A DNA stretch of 64,000 bases, taken from assembly GCF_021869535.1 (NCBI RefSeq), contig NW_026262659.1, forward strand, positions 8,866,001 to 8,930,000, written 5' to 3'. This document shows positions 1 to 12,790 of the stretch, piece by piece; positions within the stretch are counted from its first letter, which is position 1, and the number at the start of each line of letters is the position of its first letter. The position numbers and the translations under genes were made by a program. The notes beneath the pieces are model-generated. The model did not search any database and had not been told where the DNA came from. It saw only the letters and a list, made by a program, of their open reading frames with translations. The DNA comes from Mytilus californianus (taxonomy: Eukaryota; Mollusca; Bivalvia; Mytilida; Mytilidae).

Positions 1-448
1 AGTTAAATCACTTACACTAAAGTGTTACATACCTAGAAATTTATTCAAGTTGTACCATTTCATTTACCTTAGGCGACTCTACATCCAATATTTATGAAAC
101 GAAAGACACATATAATCCATTAACATCTATGCATAGATCTTAAGTTTTTCTCTCCCGAAATTCCACTTAAAAACACAAATAAATATCCTTTTAATCCCAC
201 TACAAGAAAGACGTGCGTATCCAATGACTTAAAACATAAATCTGGATGAACTTTTTTCAAGGTATAATATATGATACCTCGTTTAGTGAATAGATGGTTA
301 GCTTCGTCTTAAAATTTTGCCTGTGAAGTATTGGGTACAACACGGGAAAATGAAAAGAAAACCATAACAAAATGAAATAAAATTCTTAAAAAATGTATAC
401 TCTTAAGATTCATTCTTAATATTTAAGCTGTATTTTAAGTTAGCGAAG

Positions 449-540
449 GTCCAAATAACTGTCCATTCATGGGAAATAATGGGCGTCGGCCCTAAGGGCC
501 CCCGCTTCATTATTTCCAAGGAATGGACAGTTATTTGGAC
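449..540. repeat. Foldback (inverted-repeat) element, about 92 bp
   Basis: The left arm (from 449, 'gtccaaataactgtccatt') is the reverse complement of the right arm ending at 540, with few mismatches over about 33 bp. The loop is GC-rich and holds its own small palindrome ('ggccctaagggcc'). This is the shape of a small palindromic MITE-like element. No target duplication is certain. Confidence 0.75.
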
Positions 541-1120
541 TTTCACTATAACATAACTGGATCCGCGGTTGGTAAGAATAGTATTTTCAAATATGACAAT
601 ACAATTAAAACACTAAGGTCAAATTAACCTTAAATTTTCATATATTTTAATATAAAAGACATTTTATTCGAACATTTAAGTTTTTGTTAATTGGCTCATT
701 AAATGAAAACGTATTTGATGTAAAGAGCTGGAATCAAATATTTGTTGTGAAAAAATCAAATTAGTTGTAACACAAATTTAGAATATATTGAGTTGAACTG
801 TAAATAAGCAAAAAGATACTTCCTCACTAAAAGATAACATAATTTACATTCATACTGACAATTATGAAACGTCTACAATTTCTACCATTTCATTGTATTT
901 GTTGTGTCATTTAATGTCTAAAACACAATTTACTAAGATTTCCCATAATATAATAAAGTCCCCACAAAACAAAGACCTATCCATAAATGAAATGCCTAAA
1001 AAGGAAGTCATGCATTAATTATAAACATTGCACTGACGATGAAACGAATTCTTAATTAAAGGCAATCTAGAGATTATTTGAGCCTTGAGAACTTTATAAT
1101 ATTCTAGGTTTGTAAGAAAA

Positions 1121-1189
1121 TGATAATCCCTTTCTTCATGATAAGTAATTGCTAACGCTCGTACATTCTCATGAAAAAAGGGATAATCA
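1121..1189. repeat. Short hairpin, 21-bp arms
   Basis: The arm at 1121-1141 ('tgataatccctttcttcatg') pairs with 1169-1189, with about two mismatches, across a 27-base loop. The architecture resembles the other foldbacks in the window. Confidence 0.6.
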
Positions 1190-2372
1190 TCTCTTCCATA
1201 TACATAGGGCGACGTTTATCTTTTTAAATATATTTTCCATGTGTTTCTTTTTGTCATAACAGTTGTTAAATGATTTAGTGTATTTAAATTTTGTCTTTCA
1301 GAATCAATTAACACTAGCTAACTTCCACGTTTGTTTACCTTTTCTTTCATCACGGTGTTTATCTCGTACTTGCGCGTTGCGAGAGGTTTTCGTGGTTAAG
1401 GGCACTACATATGGAGACACTAATGGCGAATTCGAGTAATGGAAGACAATAATTCAATAGCAATACATTTCTGATAAGTTTTGATAAGATAAAGGATTTT
1501 CTTTTAAAAGAAAATCAATGTACACTTGTTTTATAGTTAAACTTAGCAATTCAAGAATATAAATAATATTTTGATTTTGAAGTGTCAATTGACTTTAAGC
1601 TGCTTGAAACACTAAAATTAGTCAATGAAAGTCTTAACAAATGTAACATTTTGTAATGCATAACTATTTGAAGTGTCAATACAAGTATGTGTTCTTTATA
1701 CAATAATTTTTATAGTTTAATTAATTAGTCGATGAGAATAAAAATATTTATGCATGTTATCAGATAAAATCAAATTGTAATCTTATCAATCTCATCAGTA
1801 AATTCAATCACCCATCGGTTATAAAAAGTCGAAATTCTGTAAGTAAATATACGTCATCAAAGACCGGCCATTTTGGATTTGAAAAGTTATGGGGTAAGTG
1901 AAGTATTTCAGGGCGAATCTACAGTGTTTATAAACAACAACAAAAATGCCGCATCACCCTATGTTTTGATTGTTGCAAAAGATGTGACTAAAAATGTCTT
2001 TTAATGAGTATCATCTGAAAGCTTCTGATTTCAAAAGGTAAATCAGGTATTTCTGTTAACTTAAGAGATAGGTTTACACTGAAGTCGATGGGACATTGGT
2101 TTCACCGAATTTTCCAATTAAAGCTTCAATTGCGTTGTCGATAGTCAAACACTCTATAAATCGATCATGGTTTTCTGCAAACAAGTTGTAAATACATTTG
2201 TTTCTGAAATATCAAATCAAAACTTTACTGTTTGTTTGATTTTCGACAAAAGCTAAATTAAAAGGCCACAAAGGAGGAGAAGGAGGAAATTTACAAGAAC
2301 AGTCGTCTAATTTAAAATACAGACTTTTATGTTTTGTCCGGAGTGTTGATGTTCCGGACTATATGAGTATTT

Positions 2373-2392
2373 GGACCATACGCGTATGGTCC
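2373..2392. repeat. Perfect 20-bp palindrome
   Basis: 'ggaccatacgcgtatggtcc' equals its own reverse complement. It is preceded by a related 'ccggact' motif, so it may be the core of a small repeat. Confidence 0.8.
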
Positions 2393-2571
2393 GGGTAATT
2401 AACACGATGAACGTTGAAAAAGTTAGCCTTTAATACTGTTAATTTCATTATCGTTATCCTTCGAGTGTCATCAAATAGAGTTTATAAAAACTAAATTTTG
2501 AGTTATCAAATCATATGCTAATCGGGGATACATAATAAATGATAATACGAAAGTTACGATGAATAACCACG

Positions 2572-5070
2572 CGGTAGGTGTAGGGTCCGGCTGGGATCGT
2601 GGTTTTTCGAGTGATTTGATCGGGTTTTTTCGAGTGTGACTACTTTTTTTCGAGTGAATATAATCAAAAATGTAAACAAACAGACTTTCTTTCTAGTAAA
2701 ACGTGAAAAAATATGCTAGATACTTAGAACATAGAAGGTAAATTAGTATTTTTGATAAAAAGATATTACCAACCCTACATTATTTTGTTTTAAAAACGTT
2801 TAATTTAGCCTTACAATGCTTTATTCCAAAATGTAGATTAAAGACTTTTTATACACATACCAATGCAAATGTCAACGGAAATGTGCACATGGAATCTATA
2901 TATACTTAGACACTTTACAAAAAATCTTGATTTTGCATTGAAAAGGACATTTTGGAGAGTAAATGCATATGTATATGTCAGTGTTTTTTCGAGAGCAGTC
3001 CGTGTTTTTTCGAGTGAAAAGGTTCAAATAAAGTACTTTTCAAAGCACGAAACAATGCAAACCCAGTTTGATAATGCTGTATTAACACGTACATTTCATA
3101 AAAAGTCACCGTTCATTTGAAATTTCTGCATTCAGAAATCTTCATGTTAGTGTACCGATATGGATTTCATACAGTAAATATTTCGTGATATAAACAATCT
3201 TTATTTGATGTCAGACATGTTGGACTGACGTACATACACATAGTGTGTAAAGCGGGTAAATGTGTTTTTTTACAGAAAATATCTCCTTAATGTTTCATTT
3301 ACTATTTGTCTTAATGGTAATATTAGCTATCTTGGTGTAATCAGGAGTGTATAGAATTTTACACCGGTGTTGAAAATATATATACCCTGAGGCGCAGCCG
3401 AAGGTTGTATGCATTTTCAACGCCGGTGTAAAATTCTGCACACCCCTGATTACAACACCAACGTTGCTGTGCATTGTCAAATATTACCTATCTAATTTTT
3501 TTTTATTTGTGGAAATTTTGAAAATTTTATTATTTGAGGAATATTGGAGAATATTTTTTCTTGGCAAAAATTTTTTTAAGATAATTCTTTTACTATTATT
3601 ATAAAAAAATTTCCAAAATTTTAATTTTCATAATTTTGGCAAACATGTTATTTTTTGGAAATTTTGGAATATTGTTTTTATCCCCTGGTGAAATAGGGTG
3701 GGGTGTTATTTACACCCGGGTAATTAACTAATCAGATTGCAAGATTCTTGCTTCCTAAGAAATAATGTTTTATCGTTCTAGAAATGGAAATCAAGAACAA
3801 TGTTCAATTGCTCCTACTGTGAAGAGGAGTTTGATCAAGCGTATACTATGCTTGGTCACACAGTAATAAAGCACCAGCATAGCTTTATTTCCATCAGAAA
3901 TTAAAAGAATGAAAATGGACAATGCATATTTGTGAGGTGAACGCATATTATATGCACATTTATTCTTTTTTTATTATTATTTCAAAAGGATCGTATTGAA
4001 GCTTACAGATAATTTATTTTGTTGTTTATTAAATACATTGGACAAGTCTCCGAGTTTATCATCAGCTCAGTAGTCAGTACTTCGGTATTAACATGATTTA
4101 TAACAAACCTTTCTAAAACTATTTACCTCCAAGGAGGACAGGGGTATAGAAATATGGTCACTTAAGTACTCTTCCGACCGACCCTTGCCAAAGTGGGACG
4201 TCCGTTTGGCTGTGTGGGATGTTCAAGTTCTTTTGATCATATAGCATAAAAAAGTTAAAGTGTTGTTTTAATTTCTATTAGATATTCCATTCAATTCCAA
4301 TGTTATTGTATTTTTTTTTATTGGGGGGGGATTGTTTAGTAGAATATTTCGGTTTATATTGAATTCTTCTGATTGTTTACTCCTTTTCCTTAGTTTGTTT
4401 TGCTCCTATATTTTTTCGCCAGTCACTGTAATATTTATCAATTATAAAATGTTATTGACTGTAAAAACAAAAGCAGCATGCAATGAAATTAAAAAGATTA
4501 TGAGTCCCTGTTCTCTGTTCTTAAGACTGTTTTAAAAAAGGACCCATTGATTTCTTATAATATCGTAATACTGCAGGGTTATGGTAAAATGTTTTCAGAA
4601 CAGAAAGTTATCATTAAATTGAAAATGGTTAAATTTGATCAACATAGTAATCTGTTTTTATGACTTATTGAGAATATATAATATTTTCCTTCGCTAAATT
4701 ACAGTTACAAACTAGAAAAAGTCAGTTTTTAAGCCAAAGAATGTCTTCTTTCTTATTCATATTTTCTTCAAAAAGCCCGGACTATTTGTTGAAAACCCGG
4801 GTGTTTTAAATGTTGCTCCGAAAAAACACGGACAATATAAAACACTTTATTGTAAGTGAACTAAAAGGAAATTCTGCGTCGTTTGTGTTCAAAACATATA
4901 TAGCATTCAGATTAAGATGAACAGTCACGAATAAAACTATTATACTCTCGAACTTGCAGTAAATCGATTGATCGCATGTAAATTCACTCGAAAAAACCTG
5001 ATCTACACTCGAAAAAAGTGGACCGATTCACTCGAAAAAACACGATCTCCGCCGGACACTATACCTACCG
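2572..5070. mobile_element. Inverted-repeat (foldback) transposon with motif-array arms, about 2.5 kb
   Basis: The left end (2572, 'cggtaggtgtagggtccgg') and the reverse complement of the right end (5070, 'cggtaggtatagtgtccgg') match and stay alignable for about 100 bp. Both arms contain repeated copies of the 12-mer 'ttttttcgagtg', at about 2603-2660 and 2985-3015 on the left and as its reverse complement at 4800-5040 on the right. The interior is AT-rich and holds another foldback; I see no transposase. It is therefore probably non-autonomous. A target duplication is not clear: the flanks share only 'aacca'. Superfamily is not assigned. Confidence 0.7.
3332..3461. repeat. Foldback element nested in the inverted-repeat transposon
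   Basis: About 45-bp arms ('gaattttacaccgg' on the left, its complement on the right) flank a loop containing 'gaggcgcagccgaagg'. The short minus-strand open frame over this site is produced by the palindrome and is not a gene. Confidence 0.75.
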
Positions 5071-6894
5071 TGAACCAGTGAATTTTACTTACCGGTTAGA
5101 ATTTTAGAAAAAACTTTTATACATGGTCATTATCGATTTGTCCTGAAAAAAGACAATTCGTCGACTTGGGAAGATAACTTGAAAAACATAAATGAACTTT
5201 CAAATAAGAAGTCAACTGATTAATAACGGACGAAAAACTCAACAAGGGAATTGGCAGTAACGAAAGTAAGAAAATAGTTACACCAGATTCAGACAAAACA
5301 CCCACGATAAAAAAAAAGTAAGTTTTGGGTTAGGAAAACCAGGTGTGTGTTCCAGCGAAAGGAGTTATAATTCTTATACAGTTTATCTTATTTTTCTATT
5401 TCAAAATTCATTTATTAGTTTCTTACTTGTTGTCATAGAATCTTAATGTAACCTTTTAAGTTATGTTTTGTTTCCCGAACATACTTGATTGGTTTTTGAC
5501 TGGCTGAACAAAAAGCACACACGTAGGATAAATGATAGAATTGAGAATGGAAACAAGGAATGTGTCAAAGATACAACAACCCGACTAAAGAGCAGAAAAC
5601 GACCATTTTGACATTTGCGATAAAAAAAAACACGGAACATGATCATATAAGACGATCTGATGTCGACTTCGACCAAAGACTCCAGAGAATATTAATGATC
5701 TGCTTACGTATGAAAGTCAGCACAGAAATTTATTGATAGATGTTTTAATTCAGAGCTTGATGTTTGACAGACACTATCCAGAGACGAAACGGTTATTATC
5801 TCGTTCTTTTAAACAATCCCATAGACCAACATCCAAGTATGACGCTTGGACAACAGATGTATCCTTCTTGAGAGTACTTGTTTATCTGGAAATTCGGGAA
5901 GGCGAAGAAGGGACTATTCGGTGTCCTCTTGGTTGACCTATAAGATTGAATACCGGAATCGTCGAGATCGTTGGCAAAGAAGAGGCTGTCCATATGACGA
6001 TCGTCCTCTCAAAGCCATGAAATGATCTGTAAGTTACTTCGAACGGATTGCTCTTCATCTTTTGCTTTGCATACAACTTACCTACCTTTGTGAGTGACAG
6101 GCCTGAAACGTTCGTAGTAAATAAAGACGACAGTTATTCACCGATGTTTAAGAGGTAAGCGGAAGATACCAAAGGGATATTCAAACTCATACGTCTATGC
6201 GCATCTTACAAATCGATTTAGAAGAAACAAATTATTTTAACAAACAAAAATGAGGAAATCGCATGGACTCCAAAAGGAGCGAGACCGGATGCGTTGACAG
6301 GGTATGCGTCTTCTGTTTAAATGCAGACAACAGTGACAAAAAAGGAAGTAATTGGGTCGCCTTTCATTTCTCCGCATCTGGTCCGCCCGCATTTGTTGAC
6401 TCCCTAGGACAACCATCGGAAATATATCATCGTGACTGGCAGTAGTACAATCCTCCTCGATGTCAAATTCAACCCTATGATTCAAATACCTGCGGAAAGT
6501 ATTTCGTGCATGCTGTCAAAATGAGGTGTTGGGGATTCAGAATGGAAGACATTTTAAGCGATTTTTATATAGATGACTTGAATAGGAAGAATAGAAAACT
6601 TGTTGCGATACTTTTGTTAAACAGATTCAAGTGTGAGAGAGATTTTCAATTTTTACCAATAAAAGCTTCACATTTCTGGTGTAAATAAACATGATTTATG
6701 GTATCCTGTTATTTTCATGCAAAGAAACAAAACCGGTTTGTATCGGTTTGAGTTAGACTGTGTGGAGTTGACTAGGTGAGACATAAGGCCTTGAACGGTG
6801 GATGATATATTGTTGAAGTCCCCAGAATAAGTACATGCTAACACAGCTCAATTATTTTGTCTCTTATAGTAAAAAACATGGTAAATCACATCCA
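5071..6894. other. No supported feature
   Basis: Short open frames of 60-80 codons occur on both strands but overlap one another and carry no recognisable domain. I see no repeat structure or RNA gene here. Confidence 0.4.
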
Positions 6895-6972
6895 GGGTTT
6901 AGGGCGTGTCTCAGATTTAGGGTACTTCGTCTCAGATGTAAGGTCGCGTCACAGATTTAGGGTATCGCGTCT
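6895..6972 (+). repeat. Short degenerate tandem repeat
   Basis: Three to four variants of a unit like 'cgtctcagatttagggt', spaced about 22-30 bp. It lies directly before a dispersed mussel repeat. Confidence 0.5.
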
Positions 6973-7470
6973 TATGATAAATCTTATGTAGACGAAACGC
7001 GCGTTTTGCGTATTGCGTATCAAATTTGTAGACATGTATCTTTGGTAAGTTTTTCCATCACTAGATTGATGCCAATGCTGGTGAACCTTTTGTTCGCGAG
7101 GGTATTAACAGCCTAGTTGTCGGCATTTTTGTGTTCACGTGAAATATCATTGATATGTACATTTTCTGAAATTTTACTGTTTTTAAAATGATGAATTGTT
7201 CGAAAAAACAATTTTCTAACCCAAGGCATAGACCGCATAAGTCGTATTTGGCACATTTTTGTGACATTTTCGGTTTTTAATGGTTTTTAATTTATATTTG
7301 ATTAGCCATCCAAACTATTTTGAATGGAGTAATACGATTACCTCTGGCAGACAAAACGGACGAACGTCTGGTATCTTTGCTGAGTTTTCAACAACTGGGT
7401 TGACACTGCTTTTGCATGTTTCTACCCCGCAGTACCACCAGCCCAGTTGTCAGCATTTTTGTGTTGACAA
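6973..7470 (+). repeat. Dispersed mussel repeat, family S (fragments)
   Basis: It contains 'gacgaaacgcgcgttt' near 6993 and two copies of a segment with 'gttgtcagcatttttgtgtt' (about 7115 and 7445). From memory, the consensus family carries 'gacgaaacgcgcgtctggcgta' and 'gtcagcacttcggtgttgac' and is very common in mussel DNA. A second copy lies at 45770-46090. The short frames here are repeat-derived. Confidence 0.6.
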
Positions 7471-7570
7471 ATAAAGGCAACAGTAGTATACTGCTGTTCA
7501 ATAGTCATAAATCGATTAAGCGAAAACAAATCCGGGTCACAAACCAAAAACACATCAACTATAAGAGGAA
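7471..7570 (-). repeat. Dispersed mussel repeat, family T fragment
   Basis: The reverse complement matches the end of the repeat at 29190-29385 and 46250-46460: the same order of 'aacccggatttgtttt', 'atcgatttatga' and 'tatactactgttgcc', with several differences. This copy is truncated and diverged. Confidence 0.65.
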
Positions 7571-7649
7571 AACAACAAATATCACTGATATGTTCATTTT
7601 CTTTAAATATACTGTTAATAACATTTTAAATTGTTCGACACACTAATAT

Positions 7650-8579
7650 GTTTCTACATCAAGACACTGACCGCTTTCACACGCAGACCAAATACCCGTA
7701 TGGCAAATTATGGGTCTGGTATGATGGATGAGGCTTTTCAGATTAGGGTATGAAGTCATCGTTTATGTCTCAGGTTAAATTTCGAAGTTTTTTGTTATTA
7801 TCTGCAATCTATAACAGAAAGAGATGAATTTTAAGCAGTAAACATGACAATAACAATAAGATGTACAATTAGTCAACTTCGCAAAATCGTCAATTGAGCC
7901 CTTATAGGAGTTATTGCCCTTGAAAGATGATTTTAACCTATTCTTATATCACCTACCTCTTAGGGCCAGTTTGCATTTGTTAGTCCGTTAACTTTTACAA
8001 AAATACTCTTTTCTGAAAAAACTGGGCCAAATAAAATCAAACTTTGCCAGAATCATTCTTGGTATATCTTGTTTAAAAAATGTGTCCAATAATCCAGCCT
8101 GCCAACCAACATGGCCGCCGAGGCTAAAAAAGAACATGGGGTAAAATGCAAGTATTTTTTTTACCTTGTAAACCGTTATAGATAGAGAAAATCTAATAGC
8201 ATCAGAAATGTTCAGAATGATGAGATCAACCTACAATCTACTATTCAATTTTGTTTTTTACCTTGAAAACTAATGATAGATGTAGAGAACATTTAAATAG
8301 CAAAATTGATAAGCAAGACTAAATCTATTAATTTGATTAAAAGTCAGCATGATTAAAATCGTCAGTCAACTCTTTATAGGAGTTATTGCCCTTAAAAGTG
8401 GATTTTATCCATTCTTTTTTTAAATTAATATCGACTAAAACTAAGCTAAAAAAAGTACCTAAATAGAAACTGCAAACATCAAAAATGATCATCAACACAG
8501 GATCTACAAATAAGTTACATAGCTGAAATTGTCAGTACACTCCTCATAGGAAATAAGAAATCGAAATCGGGAAAATAAA
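7650..8579. other. Non-coding; weakly duplicated spacer
   Basis: A phrase like 'ggagttattgcccttgaaag' recurs at about 7909 and 8380, with related text near 8545. This suggests an old, diverged tandem duplication of about 470 bp. No coding signal is seen. Confidence 0.35.
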
Positions 8580-9230
8580 GGACATCAAAGTCTCATTCTA
8601 GTCCCTCACGAGTAAGATTGATGAGATGGAATTCGCTATACAAGAAACAAATTTACGAAATACAAATAAAGAAAGGAGTTGCAAAGAAATGGGTTTGTTT
8701 ATTGATTCCATTATTGGAAGATGCTCTCAAAAGAAGAGATAGCATCTCTTCAGGAAACCATACAAATGCTGGAAAAAAGACGGAAACCATATCGAAATAC
8801 ATTTACCAAATTAATCAGTTAAAATATTGTGTATTGGGTCTTCGTTGTAGATCGATGAAGAACAATCTAATTTTTTTTGGACTTCCGTTTCAAGAAATTT
8901 GTGAAGAAAACCTCCGGTCTTTAATATGTAGCGAAATTGGCTTAAAAAGATATAAAAGATGTTAATATAATCCTTAAGAATGCGTACCGTTTGAAAGGAA
9001 AACAATTCAGCATCAATGAACAATTTTCCGTATAGATAGAAAAGAAAAGACATGCGTTATATCTAATCAGAAAAAGAGCGAAAGATGAAGGAAAAGAGTC
9101 CTACTTGTTCGCGATAAACTGTAAATTGACTGTCAACTATACAAGCAGCCGGAGGAAGGCATGGAAGAACGAGTACATGAATTTATACGCGTATCATGGA
9201 CGGATATGAATAAACTTCTATTCCGCCTAA
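8580..9230 (+). pseudogene. LINE ORF1 relic (L1/Tx1-like RNA-binding protein)
   Basis: Broken frames on the + strand read like the ORF1 protein that accompanies L1/Tx1-type endonuclease-reverse transcriptases. There is an 'NNLIFFGLP' block followed by 'ICEENLRSLICSEIGL', then after a stop and frame change 'LKGKQFSINEQF' and 'RAKDEGKESYLF'. In intact relatives these blocks form one coiled-coil plus RRM-like protein that binds the element's RNA. Here stops and shifts separate them (for example near 8963 and 9037), so this is dead. No reverse transcriptase follows it. Family identity is by motif memory only. Confidence 0.6.
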
Positions 9231-10489
9231 GACCTTCATGAAAGCGAGAAGCGATCCGCCTTCAGTACAAAATACACGTCTTTAGGGGGAACATGGTCAA
9301 AAAAGTTAGTGTCGAAACCTATTAAGTTAAACAAGAATATCGGTATTCAAAACTTTCTTTTTTTTTCAATATATGGTTACTTAAATCAAAGTACATTACA
9401 ATGAAATTTTGTAAACTTATTCAAATTTATGTTTCATTTGTATGTATAGAGGCAGCTTAAATCAAAGATAACAGATTGATTGATAACTTTTGCCACCTTC
9501 TTTCATCCATGTTGTCTGAACAAAATCAATGAATAATTCAATATCATTATCTCTTTAATTCTTAGATAGCCGAATAATAGTATAGCATTCAAAGTGGGTT
9601 TATATAAGCATCAAGTTTGTCTTTTGCATGTTTTATAAGACAATTTGTGTATGACAGTCCGTTTTTTTCACATCCATACCGGCCATAGGTCCGGAAATTA
9701 TTGTAGTGTTTCCCAACAATTTTTTCATGCTCGAACTCTTCAATTGAGCTTTATGGAAAAATGAGGTGAAATGCATCTGATTTTTATTTTATATCTTGAT
9801 AGATAAATGTCAATATATGTTTCATAAAAGGTATCACTCTAATGGGTTGAAATTCCACTTTGGACCAAATTTTGAGGACATTTGTGACATTTTAACCCCC
9901 CTTTTTCAATAATTTGTATCAAATAAATTCCGATTGTTGCCATGGTCACATCAAAATAAGATTATATTTGACCAGTTTAACTGTTGGAAATCAAATCTAT
10001 AGAAGATGCTGTTTCAATACATATGCACATACATGGAACAAAAAGTAAGCTTTATTTGTTAGAAAGAAAGGGAAAGAGGGCGATGAAATATAATGAGTGT
10101 CAATTTTAAGTTTGTTTTCTGACTAAATATTGCTACCGAAAATAAAACATTTAAAATTGTTTTTAGAACTATAATTCTTCACATAAATAGCTTTAAAACA
10201 AAATAGAAATATTTATATAAAGTGAGGGGTTTGGGGCAAGTGAGTTATAAGAACAACCTACTAATCCTAAGCATAAGTGAAAACATTTCTCTAGCATTAA
10301 ACGGGGAAAATGTTTCAACATATTCCCTGATTACATGTTTACCTCTGTTCTGTCATACTTTAATAGAATCAATTGTTTGAAGGCATACTTAAAACCTTTA
10401 CTTAATTCTTCGTTTGGAAGTTTGGCTGTAAATTAAAACCATACCAAATATTATTGTTATACACATATGCACATTCACGGTATTACAAT
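9231..10489. other. No supported feature
   Basis: AT-rich, stop-dense sequence on both strands, with no repeat boundary or protein motif that I can recognise. Confidence 0.4.
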
Positions 10490-12240
10490 CTGTTTTAATT
10501 TTGGCATTGCACAAGGTCATGTTTTTCTCTGATTGTTGACGTCTTTACTATGAATCCAGTGGATGTTGGGTGTGTTCTGATTGATATTTTAGTCTTAGAT
10601 ACATGATAGCTCGATAAGTTGTTATTGACTTTGAACTAGCTGTCAGTAATTGCAAGTCCTCTCATATCTGTACTTTGTGTCTTTTTTGTTGTGAGGAATG
10701 TATACATTCCCTGCCACGTCCGGTCTGTGTTTTCTGCTTTGTATCGATCTGATGAGTAAAGCCCTTTTCAACTGATTTTTATTGTCGAGCCTGCAACTCC
10801 TGTCGCAGAAAGCTCGACATAGGAATAGTGATCCGGCGGCGGCGGCGGCGGCGTTAACTAACTCCTTAAAAGCTTTATATTTTAGAAGGTAGAAGACCTG
10901 GATGCTTCATACTTTGTATATAGGTGCCTTATGGTACGAAGTTTCCGTCTGTCATATGTCCATGGTCCTGGACCTCAGTTTCATGGTTCAGTGACTACTT
11001 GAAAAAAAATTCAGATTTTTTGTAATGTTAATTTCTCTCTTATTATGAATAATATGATAACTATATTTAGTATATGCGTACCTTGCAAGGTCCTCATGCC
11101 TGTCAGACAGTTTTCATTTGACCTCGACCTCATTTCATGGATCAGTGAACAAGGTTAAGTTTTCATGGTCAAGTCCATATATTAGATACTATAAGCAATA
11201 GGTCTACTATATTTGATGTATGGAATTATTGTTAGGTGAATATGTCTGTCTGGCAGGTATCATCTGACCTTGACCTCATTTTCATGGTTCATTGGTCAAT
11301 GTTAAGTTTTCATGGTTAAGTTTGTTTCTTAGATACTATAAGCAATATGTCAACTATATTTGGTGTATGGAATGATTGCAAGGTGTATATGTCTGTTTGG
11401 CAGGTATCATCTGACCTTGACTTCATTTTCATGGTTCATTGGTTAATGTTAAGTTTTCATGGTTAAGTTTGTTTCTTAGATACTATCAGCAATAGGTCAA
11501 CTATATTTGGTGTATGGAATGATTGCAAGGTGTATATGTCTGTTTGGCAGGTATCATCTGACCTTGACCTCATTTTCATGGTTCATTGGTCAATGTTAAG
11601 TTTTCCTGATTAAGTTTGTTTCTTAGAAACTATAAGCAATAGGTCAACTATATTTGGTGTGTGGAATGATTATAAGGTGTACATGTATTTCCGGTTATGT
11701 TTATCTGACCTTGACCTCATTTTCTTGGATAATGTAAAGTTTATGTGATACTTGTGGTAAAGCTTTATATTTAGGACTATCAACATAAAATTAATGGCCA
11801 GTAAAGCAGGCGAGACATTTCAGCGTGTGCACTCGTATTTTGTTCTTATGTTCTACTGTTACATCACTGTCCCATTTTAGGGGTACGGTTGGCGCCTTCA
11901 AACATAAGGGTTCGGTTGGCGCCTTCAAACATGTTTAACCCCGCATTTTGTATGGTGCCTGTCCCAGGTCAAGAGCTTGTAGTTCAGTGGTTATCGTTGA
12001 TTCATGTCTGTCATATACATTGTTTTGTTATAAATTAGGCTGTTAGTTTTCGCAATTGAATTATTTCATATTTTTTCATGTCGGGGTCTTTTATAACCGA
12101 CTATACGGTATGGGTGTTTCTCGTTGTTGAAGGTCGACCGGTTACCTATAATTGCTTACATCCACTTCATTTGAACTTTGGTGCAAAATAGTTGTCTCAT
12201 TTGGCAATCATACCACATCTTCTTATTTTTATATACAGCT
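10490..12240 (+). mobile_element. Family R retroelement 3' region, interrupted by a hairpin-headed element
   Basis: Two blocks (10490-10783 and 11836-12240) match, in order, the 3' non-coding region of family R copies elsewhere: 'gaactagctgtcagtaa', 'caactgatttttat', 'ccgactatacggtatggg', and the end block 'ggcaatcataccacatct'. The reverse complement of the same blocks precedes the RT relic at 14060-15925 and occurs at 30535-31690. The copy was split by the insertion at 10784-11835. No coding part is retained. Confidence 0.7.
10784..11835 (+). mobile_element. Hairpin-headed element A with about 125-bp tandem core
   Basis: The head folds ('gtcgagcctgcaa' to 'gcagaaagctcgac') and is followed by a (CGG)n run at about 10836. 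The core is four to five tandem units of about 125 bp built on 'catctgaccttgacctcatt' and 'tcatggttcattggtcaatg'. The tail is 'gcaggcgagacatttcagcg' followed by 'tgtgcactcg'. Copies C, D, E and F in this window share head, core and tail. It is non-coding and non-autonomous; the transposition class is unknown, and a Helitron-type origin is one possibility because of the terminal hairpin and tandem core. Confidence 0.75.
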
Positions 12241-12790
12241 TCTAAGACATGTTAGAGGAATCAAGAATTATCCTTTAAAACACATACATACTTCATATTT
12301 AATCAGCATTCAATGATTCATAAACATATTTTTTTGTTTGTAGATCTACATGAAAGAATATGTTATAAAGATTATGGGTTTGAAAATAACATGTTTTTTA
12401 TGTATCATTCTAGTCTATAGATATATTTATACATTTGTGTAAAACTCAGGAATTTGTCCATCCCCCAAACGTGTCTATATGACATATTTGAACTACCAAA
12501 CATATATATTCAAATTATTTTTTCATAGAATTCCGCTCAAGCCGTTGCTAGGGGCTATCTTAAACTTGCAGTCAGGTGAGAGTTTTTTTGTTTTTTTTTT
12601 GCTTCGTGTTGAAGGCCTCACTGTGACTTTGAGATGAAGAACAGCAATACAAGCGCTGTTCCTTTGCTTTTTGTGTGTTTTTTTACTGTGCATGTACTGA
12701 TTTTGTGTCATGAATGGATACCCCATATCCTTTGTTTTTTTATTATAGTTGCTAAAGGACGCCAAAACGTGTCTTTTGTAAGGACGCCCA
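12241..12790. other. Spacer between two tail-to-tail family R copies
   Basis: AT-rich sequence with a T run near 12587. No gene is seen. The minus-strand frame at 12523-12846 begins in the neighbouring repeat and is not a protein. Confidence 0.4.

Larger units (their letters stand above)
1..2571. other. Non-coding AT-rich stretch with small foldbacks
   Basis: No coding region is supported here. Both strands are stop-rich and I see no recognisable protein motif. The only structure I found is two small foldback sequences and one perfect palindrome, listed separately. Around 2270 there is a short purine-rich GGAGGA run. Confidence 0.5.

Noticed and set aside
8811-9053. 80-codon minus frame
   Set aside because: It is antisense to the LINE ORF1 relic, which carries recognisable motifs on the + strand.
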